Origin: Proteiniphilum sp.
GTDB taxonomy: Bacteria > Bacteroidota > Bacteroidia > Bacteroidales > Dysgonomonadaceae
Length of the DNA: 6,731 bases
NCBI GenBank assembly: GCA_031284475.1
Contig: JAISZV010000095.1
Span: 1 to 6,731 of the forward strand
Reading direction: 5' to 3'
Within the stretch, counting starts at the first letter, position 1. Each line of letters starts with the position of its first letter. The notes below the pieces were generated by a model. That model made no database searches and was not told the DNA's origin. It worked only from the letters and a program-made list of their open reading frames with translations. Position numbers and translations under genes: made by a program. Shown here piece by piece: positions 1 to 4,985 of the stretch.

Positions 1-1
1 G

Positions 2-292
2 TTGGACGTCGAGATATTGAAAGGAGTTGTAAGCAAGGATCATATCCACTTGCATATAAGTTACCCTCCGAAGTTAAGCGTTAGCGATATCGTGAAGCGG
101 CTTAAAGGGCGCAGTTCACGGTTATTGTTGGATGAATTCCCGGAACTCAAACGACGCTACAGGGGGAGTCATTTCTGGGCAATTGGTTATGGTTGCTGGA
201 GTGTAGGCAACATCACGGAAGAGATGTTGTCAATGTACCTGGATCACCATCGGGATCAACCCAATTCCAACGAAAACATTATCCTGGAATGA
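2..292 (+). CDS. tnpA: IS200/IS605-family transposase TnpA, 5'-truncated by the window edge
   Basis: This is the C-terminal 96 residues of a Y1 HUH transposase, which moves single-stranded DNA by cutting beside subterminal hairpins through a covalent 5'-phosphotyrosine link. The HUH metal-binding motif is visible as DHIHLHISYPP (His14 and His16 of the visible part). The helix with the catalytic tyrosine follows the usual GY-x-x-x-SVGNITEE segment and reads MLSMYLDHH, making Tyr79 the likely nucleophile. Family members are about 130-155 residues, so roughly 40-50 N-terminal residues lie outside the window. The TTG at position 2 is not a credible start. The position four residues after the tyrosine, often Gln in this family (YIxxQ), is His83 here. 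No tnpB follows, so this is an IS200-like single-gene element. The family call is secure; activity cannot be judged without the N-terminus and left end. Confidence 0.93.
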   Translation: MDVEILKGVVSKDHIHLHISYPPKLSVSDIVKRLKGRSSRLLLDEFPELKRRYRGSHFWAIGYGCWSVGNITEEMLSMYLDHHRDQPNSNENIILE

Positions 293-333
293 ACGGTATT
301 TGAAAGAACGTAACTTTAGTTGTTCACTTCTAA

Positions 334-378
334 TCGACCTTGGTCGAAACTCAACCGACTTTTAGTCGAAATCGAACC
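334..378 (+). repeat. Two short hairpins and a 22-nt-spaced direct repeat before the IS right-end hairpin
   Basis: TCGACC (334-339) and GGTCGA (342-347) form a 6-bp palindrome with a TT spacer. CGACT (356-360) and AGTCG (364-368) form a second one around TTT. The words GTCGAAACTCAACC (343-356) and GTCGAAATCGAACC (365-378) match at 11 of 14 positions with a 22-nt offset. With the hairpin at 374-404 this makes three consecutive stems. They probably belong to the insertion sequence; their function is unknown. Confidence 0.5.
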
Positions 379-404
379 TATGGATTTTCAATCCATAGTG
401 GTTC
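374..404 (+). repeat. Bulged hairpin, probable right-end (RE) transposase binding site
   Basis: A perfect 9-bp stem (CTATGGATT at 378-386, AATCCATAG at 390-398) closes on a 3-nt TTC loop. Outside it, GAAC (374-377) can pair with GTTC (401-404), leaving an unpaired TG (399-400) on one side. IS608-type TnpA proteins recognise hairpins with extrahelical bases in the stem, so a bulged palindrome about 80 bp after the tnpA stop fits the right-end site. It could also work as a transcription terminator, but no T-run follows it on the plus strand. Confidence 0.6.
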
Positions 405-457
405 AGTTAATATTAAAGATTTGAGTTTGACCTCTGTTTCCTAATTTTCATTAGCAC

Positions 458-535
458 GCGAGCGTTCGTACCGATAGCGCACGAACGCTCGCAGTTGTAT
501 GCCGCAAGCGTCTGTAATTGCTATGCGCGAGCGTT
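458..535. repeat. REP-like palindromic cluster of GCRAGCGTY words
   Basis: A perfect 12-bp inverted repeat (GCGAGCGTTCGT at 458-469, ACGAACGCTCGC at 481-492) encloses an 11-nt spacer. Two more copies of the core follow: GCAAGCGTC at 504-512 and GCGAGCGTT at 527-535. The arm at 484-492 could pair with either 458-466 or 527-535, so two hairpins are mutually exclusive. The arrangement resembles extragenic palindromic (REP/BIME) elements. It lies just downstream of the minus-strand ORF at 542-712, where it could also stabilise or end that transcript, although no T-tract follows. Confidence 0.55.
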
Positions 536-541
536 TGCATT

Positions 542-712
542 TTAACTGCTTGTAACCGGCGATTCGGCGGGTATGTACGTTGCGGCGTTGAGTGTGTCGC
601 GCAGCGATTTTCCTGCTGTGAAACGGATGTTCAGGCTTTTAATGTTTTGTGCGCCTGCCGCCTCTTTGCTGCCGCTGACTTCGCTGTTGCACATTCTTTC
701 TTCTTGCAACAT
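542..712 (-). CDS. Hypothetical small protein, 56 residues
   Basis: I do not recognise this product. The frame opens with ATG (710-712 on the plus strand) and closes with TAA (542-544); an in-frame TAG a few codons upstream rules out a longer form. The protein begins MLQEERMCNSEVSG and ends IPAESPVTSS, with the central stretch SLNIRFTAGKSLRDTLNAA. It is hydrophilic, with no signal peptide or membrane segment. Codon choice (AAC, AGC, GCC, CTG, GAA) looks like genuine coding DNA. The overlapping plus-strand frames give Cys/Phe/Leu-rich translations that look like antisense shadows. The region before the start is A-rich (AACAAAATCAAT), acceptable for Bacteroidota, but I see no -7 box. It could be a real small gene, a gene remnant, or chance. 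Confidence 0.35.
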   Translation of the reverse strand: MLQEERMCNSEVSGSKEAAGAQNIKSLNIRFTAGKSLRDTLNAATYIPAESPVTSS

Positions 713-778
713 ATTGATTTTGTTCTATGAATTAACTTTTTTCAGGGTAAGACAAAAGCGGTAAATGGAAAAAAGGGT

Positions 779-786
779 TATCTTTG
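779..786 (+). promoter_or_regulatory. Bacteroidota -7 promoter box for trpS (TATCTTTG)
   Basis: TATCTTTG matches the Bacteroidota housekeeping -7 consensus TAnnTTTG at all fixed positions. It lies 25 bp before the trpS ATG, predicting a leader of about 20 nt. No convincing TTTG -33 element is present 19-23 nt upstream, so the promoter may be weak or depend on other contacts. There is no clear Shine-Dalgarno sequence before the ATG, only an A-rich run, which is normal for this phylum. Confidence 0.55.
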
Positions 787-811
787 TACGCTTAAAAAAA
801 GATTGTAACTG

Positions 812-1870
812 ATGATGGATATAGTATTAAGCGGTATTCGTTCTACCGGGAAATTGCATTTGGGAAACTATTACGGCGCGTTGCGCAACTTCATCCGGAT
901 GCAGGAGGAAAACAGATGTTATTTTTTTATCGCCGACGTCCACTCCCTCACCACCCATCCCGACCCGAAATTGCTGCACGAAAATGTAAAAAACGTGCTG
1001 GTAGATTATCTGGGCGCGGGAATGGATCCGGAAAAATCGGTGATTTATATTCAGAGCGACTTGCACGAGACGGCCGAATTATACCTTTATCTCAATATGC
1101 ACGTGGGAATCGGCGAATTGATGCGCACAACCTCCTTTAAAGACAAAGCGCGCCAACAACTGCATATCGACCGCATGAACACGACGGAAGGCGACGTTGA
1201 AAGGGAGATATTCAATGAAAACAATAAGAACAGCGTGAACGCGGGCCTGTTGACGTACCCCGTTCTCATGGCGGCTGACATCCTGATCCACAACGCCGGC
1301 AAGGTGCCGGTGGGGAAAGACCAGGAACAGCATTTGGAGATGACCCGCCGCTTCGCCCGCCGCTTCAACAATTTCTACGGAGTGGATTATTTCAGGGAAC
1401 CGGTGGCCTATAACTTCGGGGAAGAATTGGTGAAAATTCCGGGATTGGACGGCAGCGGGAAGATGGGAAAATCGGAAGGGAACGCCATCTATCTGAGCGA
1501 TAGTCCTAAGGAAATAGAGAAGAAAGTGAAAAAAGCGCTTACCGACGCCGGGCCTGTGGAGCCTGACTCGGCGAAGCCCGATTATATAGAGAATCTTTTT
1601 ACCCTGCTCCGCGTGGTTTCTACCGTAGAAGTGGTGCAACACTACGAAGATCAGTGGAACGCCTGTACAATTCGTTATGGCGACCTGAAAAAACAACTGG
1701 CGGAAGATATTATCAAAGTAACCACACCCATACGGGAACGGATATTAGAGATAGAAAAAGATGACGCTTACCTGCGCAAAGTAACCCTCGAAGGGGCGGA
1801 AAAAGCCAGGGAAAGCGCCCGCAAAACCATTGCCGACGTGAGGGAAATTGCAGGGTTCAGGCCATTTTAA
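812..1870 (+). CDS. trpS: Tryptophan--tRNA ligase (TrpRS)
   Basis: This cytoplasmic class I aminoacyl-tRNA synthetase charges tRNA-Trp with tryptophan using ATP. The N-terminal Rossmann fold carries the HIGH-type motif as HLGN (residues 16-19, within TGKLHLGNY). The KMSKS-type loop is KMGKS (217-221, within GLDGSGKMGKSEGN). The conserved core segments SVNAGLLTYPVLMAADIL (141-158) and VPVGKDQEQHLE (165-176) contribute to the tryptophan site. At 352 residues it is longer than the usual 325-340, because about 20 extra residues (roughly 117-140, charged and polar) sit between FKDKARQQ and SVNAGLL. The start at 812 gives Met-Met; the second ATG at 815 is equally possible and gives the usual MDIVLSGIRS opening. 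The gene appears monocistronic, with its own -7 box. The identification is certain. Confidence 0.97.
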   Translation: MMDIVLSGIRSTGKLHLGNYYGALRNFIRMQEENRCYFFIADVHSLTTHPDPKLLHENVKNVLVDYLGAGMDPEKSVIYIQSDLHETAELYLYLNMHVGIGELMRTTSFKDKARQQLHIDRMNTTEGDVEREIFNENNKNSVNAGLLTYPVLMAADILIHNAGKVPVGKDQEQHLEMTRRFARRFNNFYGVDYFREPVAYNFGEELVKIPGLDGSGKMGKSEGNAIYLSDSPKEIEKKVKKALTDAGPVEPDSAKPDYIENLFTLLRVVSTVEVVQHYEDQWNACTIRYGDLKKQLAEDIIKVTTPIRERILEIEKDDAYLRKVTLEGAEKARESARKTIADVREIAGFRPF

Positions 1871-2125
1871 GAACCGGAACCTCTCTTTAACGTTCAACGC
1901 CGCCATAACCGCCCGCTCGCCCGCTAATATGCCCGGATATTGATAGTTGGCTATCTTTACGCCCGGCACTATCAATGCACGATTGTTTTGTCCCTCGTTA
2001 AACGAAATAGTTCAATTGCATTAAACTATCTTTACATCCGGCACAATCAATGTACGATTGTTTCCGTTCTCGTTTAGAGAAATAGTTTCGGTTTTGTTAA
2101 ACTTTTCAACCGGTTGGTTGTTCAC
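1871..2125 (-). pseudogene. Possible decayed minus-strand coding remnant containing the 25-codon repeat
   Basis: Read on the minus strand, copy B gives ETISLNENGNNRTLIVP followed by DVKIV and a TAA (2021-2023). In the same frame copy A gives TISFNEGQNNRALIVPGVKI and continues through NYQYPGILAGERAVMAAL to the 3' end of trpS. The two repeats are 15/21 identical in protein, but a TAA and a TGA separate them, and a 1-nt indel explains the break. A GTG at 2125 could start a 34-residue peptide covering copy B. I recognise no family. Differences fall at all codon positions, so selection on the protein is not evident, and the apparent coding quality may be chance. Confidence 0.22.
1951..2103. repeat. 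Degenerate 75-76 bp tandem repeat, two copies
   Basis: Copy A begins at 1951 and copy B at 2026, both with CTATCTTTAC, and both end in TTAAACT (2021-2027 and 2097-2103). The first 60 bp match at 48 positions with no gap; one single-base indel falls near the end. Shared words are TATCTTTAC, CCGGCAC, ATCAATG, ACGATTGTTT, CTCGTT and GAAATAGTT. In copy B the ends AAACTAT (2023-2029) and ATAGTTT (2082-2088) are inverted repeats; copy A keeps the pairing with wobble (GGCTAT/ATAGTT). A 9-bp palindrome, ATTGATAGT (1939-1947) with ACTATCAAT (1968-1976), overlaps the left edge. The two most likely readings are a non-coding structured repeat or a decayed minus-strand gene. Confidence 0.7.
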
Positions 2126-2145
2126 CCAAGATAATAAAAGTCTTT

Positions 2146-3045
2146 ATGCTGACATTTAAATCGCTTGAGTTAGGAGATAGAAATATTATTAATTCCTACT
2201 TCCGGCAACAGAATTACAGGGCCTCAGACCTTTGTTTTACCAATTTATATTGTTGGGGAAAGAAATTCGACACCCAATTTGCCGTAACCGGCGAGTGGTT
2301 GTTTGTACGCTTTAAAGACAATAACAGCCGGAACTCTTATCTCAAACCGATAGGGACGGGAAACCTGAAAGACGCTGTGGTCCTTATCAGGGGAGATCAT
2401 TCGTCACTCGACGCTCCCTTTCAGATGCGGGGGCTGACCAAACAGATGATAGAGGAAATTGAAAAAGCAATGCCCGGTCAGTTTGATTACAAGTTAAACA
2501 GGTCTGTTTCCGATTATATTTATACGACCGAAAAATTGATCCATCTCAAAGGTAAAAAACTGCAAAGTAAGCGAAACCATACCAACCGCTTCAAACGCGA
2601 AAATGACTGGAAGTATCACTCCCTTACCGGAAACCGGGCATTGGTGGAAGAGTGCCGGGAGATGCTCGACAAGTGGATGGAGGTGAATAAGGAAGAAAAA
2701 GACCTGTCGCTGCTGCACGAGAATCAGGCCATTATGCTGATGCTCGATAATTTTGAGTACCTCAACCTGAAAGGGGGATTGATTTGCGTGGATAACCGGA
2801 TTGCCGCCTTTTCCATTGGCGAGCCGCTTACCGAAGATACGTTCATCGTGCATGTGGAAAAAGCGTTTACCTCTATTCACGGCGCGTATGCCATCATTAA
2901 CCAGCAATTCATCGAGAATGAGGCTTCCGGATTTCTCTATGTGAATAGGGAGGAAGATATGGGTATGGACAATCTTCGTCAGGCCAAATTATCCTATCAT
3001 CCTGATATTCTGCTCGAAAAATACAATGCGAAACTTAAACAATAG
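2146..3045 (+). CDS. DUF2156 / LPG-synthase C-terminal domain (GNAT-fold) protein
   Basis: The 299-residue soluble protein belongs to the family annotated as DUF2156 or phosphatidylglycerol lysyltransferase C-terminal domain (PF09924). It has two tandem GNAT-like halves, as does the catalytic part of MprF, which transfers an aminoacyl group from tRNA to a lipid. Recognisable segments are SDLCFTNLYCWGKKFD (27-42) in the first half, DYIYTTEKLIHLKGKKL (123-139), VEKAFTSIHGAYAIINQQF (237-255), and NREEDMGMDNLRQAKLSYHP (267-286), the last a family hallmark. There is no membrane segment. The substrate is unknown for free-standing bacterial versions, so MprF-like aminoacyl transfer is only inferred from fold. 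The ATG at 2146 gives the expected start and lacks a clear ribosome binding site. A small ATAGC-TTC-GCTAT hairpin (3042-3054) overlaps the stop. The next gene starts 42 bp later on the same strand, so co-transcription is likely. Confidence 0.85.
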   Translation: MLTFKSLELGDRNIINSYFRQQNYRASDLCFTNLYCWGKKFDTQFAVTGEWLFVRFKDNNSRNSYLKPIGTGNLKDAVVLIRGDHSSLDAPFQMRGLTKQMIEEIEKAMPGQFDYKLNRSVSDYIYTTEKLIHLKGKKLQSKRNHTNRFKRENDWKYHSLTGNRALVEECREMLDKWMEVNKEEKDLSLLHENQAIMLMLDNFEYLNLKGGLICVDNRIAAFSIGEPLTEDTFIVHVEKAFTSIHGAYAIINQQFIENEASGFLYVNREEDMGMDNLRQAKLSYHPDILLEKYNAKLKQ

Positions 3046-3087
3046 CTTCGCTATACTACCAACCGAATAATTATTGAACGTCAAAAA

Positions 3088-3948
3088 ATGATCCGGTTCG
3101 CCGATGAAACAACAAGACCGCAGGTGTGGGAGATGTGGAAAACCGTCTTCGGCGATCCTGACGCCTACATGGAACTCTATTTTCGTCACAAATACCGTGA
3201 TGAAAACACCCTGCTCTATATGGAAGACGGAAAAGTTGCGGCCTCCCTGCAAATGTTGCCCTACCTGTTCACCTTTTGCGGAACGGAGATTCCGGCGTTT
3301 TACCTTTCCGGCGTAGCTACATTGCCCATCTACCGCAAGAGGGGATATGTGCGGCAACTATTGATGCGAAGTTTTGAAGAGGCAGCCCGTAGGGATGTGC
3401 CGTTGATACTGCTTGTGCCCCAGAAAGAATGGTTGTTGAATTTCTACGGCCGGTTTGGTTTTGCGCAGGCTTTTGACGCCGGAACGGTAGAATTACCCTC
3501 GCTGAGAGAGTTGACCGGCAAATATCCCGGCGATTTGCACGCCGCCTTCCGGGAATTTAACGCCCTGTTCAGGCAGAAAGATATGACCGTGCAGAAATCA
3601 TTCAACGATTTCCGCGCCATAGTAGAGGAGGCAACGCTTTATGATTTTCCTCCCGCAAAGAACCTGACCGGGATGGCGCGCGTGATCGACGCCGGGAAAT
3701 TGCTCTCTCTGTTTACCGGCCGCTACAACCGGAAATCATTTTCAATGAATGTGCGCGACGAGTTGTTGAAAAGCAACAACGCCCTATTCACGGGCGGGCA
3801 GGACGCTTCTGCCGTTGCGCCCGCGCTTACGGTAGATATAAGGGAACTGGCGCAACTGCTTCTGGGGTATCATACCTCCGAAAAGGCGGAACCGCTCAGC
3901 GCCCTCTTCCCTGAGAAAGAACCGCAGATGCATTTTATGCTGGAATAA
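3088..3948 (+). CDS. GNAT-family N-acetyltransferase, Eis-like with C-terminal SCP2-like part
   Basis: The 286-residue cytoplasmic protein should transfer an acetyl group from acetyl-CoA to an amine on an unknown acceptor. The N-terminal GNAT domain (about 1-130) has the acetyl-CoA-binding region FYLSGVATLPIYRKRGYVRQ (71-90), where RKRGYV fits the R/QxxGxG/A pyrophosphate loop apart from the last Gly. It also has the late GNAT motif NFYGRFGF (118-125). The tail from about residue 195 (LTGMARVIDAGKLL, then LTVDIRELAQLLLGY at 247-261, then LFPEKEP) resembles the sterol-carrier-like C-terminal domain of Eis-type enzymes. Eis itself is about 400 residues with two GNAT domains; here the second GNAT domain is missing or reduced. 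The gene follows the DUF2156 gene by 42 bp and converges on corA, with 48 bp between stop codons and no obvious terminator. The family is secure; the substrate cannot be assigned. Confidence 0.85.
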   Translation: MIRFADETTRPQVWEMWKTVFGDPDAYMELYFRHKYRDENTLLYMEDGKVAASLQMLPYLFTFCGTEIPAFYLSGVATLPIYRKRGYVRQLLMRSFEEAARRDVPLILLVPQKEWLLNFYGRFGFAQAFDAGTVELPSLRELTGKYPGDLHAAFREFNALFRQKDMTVQKSFNDFRAIVEEATLYDFPPAKNLTGMARVIDAGKLLSLFTGRYNRKSFSMNVRDELLKSNNALFTGGQDASAVAPALTVDIRELAQLLLGYHTSEKAEPLSALFPEKEPQMHFMLE

Positions 3949-3949
3949 T

Positions 3950-3965
3950 ACTGATTTACTGATTT
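3950..3965 (+). repeat. 8-bp tandem repeat ACTGATTT x2 in the convergent gap
   Basis: Two perfect ACTGATTT copies lie directly after the stop codon of the acetyltransferase gene, in the 48-bp gap between convergent genes. No GC-rich hairpin with a T-run is present, so how transcription ends here is not visible. Confidence 0.6.
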
Positions 3966-3996
3966 GCGGCGCACAGTCCCAATCTTGAACTTAAAG

Positions 3997-4941
3997 TCAC
4001 AGCCATTTCTTCTTTTTAAAGTAATAGAGAATAAAAAGTGAAGAAAGCACCATCAGCGCGAGGGCGGCGGGGTATCCCCATTTTTTATGCAGTTCCGGCA
4101 TAATGTCGAAGTTCATTCCGTAGATGCTCGCGATGAGCGTGGGGGGCATGAAGATCACGGAGACGATGGTAAAGATTTTGATGATCTTGTTCTGTTCGAT
4201 GTTCACATATCCGAGGAACGTGTCCTGCAAATAGTCTAAGCGGTCGAAACTGAACTTGATGTGCTCTACCAGCGAGTTGATGTCTTTGACGATGATAGTG
4301 AGCTTGGGCTGCAATTCTATTGGTATAAATTCGCTCCGTAACATGCTTGATACCACGCGTTGCTTATCAATTATATTTTCGCGGAGCAGCATTGTTTTTT
4401 CCTGCAGGTTCTTGATTTCCGACAGCAGTTCGGCGTCGGCTTCCTGTAGCGTGAGAGAGTTACTCAACTGAGTGATCTTCTGGGTCATGTTCTCAATCAT
4501 GTCGGCGTCAAATTCTACGCGGGTTTCCAGGAGCGCAACCAGTACGTGCGCCCCGGTGGGATAGTTCCTGGGGTTGGCCGATATTTTTTTTACCGTTTCG
4601 TGGAATGAGATTAGTTCTTCACCGCGTACGGTTACTAAAATATTGTTCTTGAGAATGAATGATACCGGATCGGTTTCAAAGTTGGACAACAGGAAGTTGG
4701 AGTTGACTACCAGCGTGTCGTTGGTCTCGATATAACGCGACGACATCTCAATCTCAATCATCTCTTCTTCTTCCTGGATATATATTTTGAGGAAATCTTC
4801 GAGTTCGTTCTCTACCTCCTCATCAACGTCGTTGAGGTCAATCCACAGAAAGCTCCCGATAGGGTTTGATTTTAGGAAATCGAGGCTGCGGCTTAATCTC
4901 ACGATACCGTCTTTATGATAAAAAAGTTTTACTTCCGCCAT
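3997..4941 (-). CDS. corA: Magnesium/divalent cation channel CorA
   Basis: CorA is a homopentameric inner-membrane channel admitting Mg2+ (also Co2+ and Ni2+). The 314-residue length is typical. The first ~250 residues form the cytoplasmic domain: an acidic stretch (DLNDVDEEVENELEDF, 35-50, and EEEEM, 57-61), then long helices leading into the pore helix. Transmembrane helix 1 spans about 254-273 (FTIVSVIFMPPTLIASI), followed by the family signature YGMNF (274-278). The periplasmic loop DIMPELHKKW and helix 2 (about 288-308) follow, then the basic tail KKKKWL, as in other CorA proteins. The ATG at 4941 follows an AAGAGA-containing stretch. It lies 44 bp downstream of ksgA on the same strand, so a ksgA-corA transcript is likely; no separate promoter or Mg2+ riboswitch is apparent in the gap, though 44 bp would be too short for one. 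Confidence 0.96.
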   Translation of the reverse strand: MAEVKLFYHKDGIVRLSRSLDFLKSNPIGSFLWIDLNDVDEEVENELEDFLKIYIQEEEEMIEIEMSSRYIETNDTLVVNSNFLLSNFETDPVSFILKNNILVTVRGEELISFHETVKKISANPRNYPTGAHVLVALLETRVEFDADMIENMTQKITQLSNSLTLQEADAELLSEIKNLQEKTMLLRENIIDKQRVVSSMLRSEFIPIELQPKLTIIVKDINSLVEHIKFSFDRLDYLQDTFLGYVNIEQNKIIKIFTIVSVIFMPPTLIASIYGMNFDIMPELHKKWGYPAALALMVLSSLFILYYFKKKKWL

Positions 4942-4985
4942 GGCGTCTCTTTTTTAATCGCGATTCAAATTAGTTCAAAAATGGT

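Larger units (their letters stand above)
1..410 (+). mobile_element. Right part of an IS200-like insertion sequence (left end outside window)
   Basis: The interval combines the tnpA 3' end with about 110 bp of non-coding DNA that ends in a strong hairpin. This is how IS200/IS605 elements end: they have subterminal imperfect palindromes and neither terminal inverted repeats nor target duplications. The exact right boundary cannot be fixed from sequence alone. It should lie shortly 3' of the hairpin (374-404), so 410 is a placeholder with an uncertainty of perhaps 40 bp downstream. Confidence 0.6.
293..811. other. Intergenic accessory interval between tnpA and trpS
   Basis: This 519-bp stretch contains no long ORF with recognisable content. 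From left to right it holds the presumed IS right end (hairpins 334-404), an AT-rich spacer (405-457), the palindrome cluster (458-535), the minus-strand small ORF (542-712), and an A/T-rich leader with the trpS -7 box (779-786). Two plus-strand frames of 63-70 codons in the 518-764 region have implausible composition and oppose the small ORF. Confidence 0.7.

Noticed and set aside
334..535. CRISPR array suggested by repeated short words
   Set aside because: The repeats are 9-14 bp, degenerate, partly inverted and only 22-46 bp apart, with no uniform spacers and no cas genes.
518..764. Two overlapping plus-strand ORFs of 70 and 63 codons
   Set aside because: Their translations are Cys/Phe/Leu-rich with no recognisable domain, and they lie antisense to a minus-strand ORF with much more natural composition.
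1079..1696. Long 205-codon minus-strand ORF inside trpS
   Set aside because: It is fully antisense to the well-supported trpS gene, and its His/Phe/Val-rich composition is typical of an antisense shadow.
1939..1976. Intrinsic terminator for trpS
   Set aside because: The 9-bp palindrome has a 20-nt loop, is not GC-rich in the stem, and is not followed directly by a T-run on the plus strand.
3042..3054. Terminator between the DUF2156 and acetyltransferase genes
   Set aside because: The ATAGC-TTC-GCTAT stem is only 5 bp, overlaps the stop codon and has no T-tract, so read-through into the next gene is more likely.
2494..3357. Minus-strand ORFs of 137 and 122 codons across the DUF2156 and acetyltransferase genes
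   Set aside because: Both oppose clear family members on the plus strand and have no recognisable motif.
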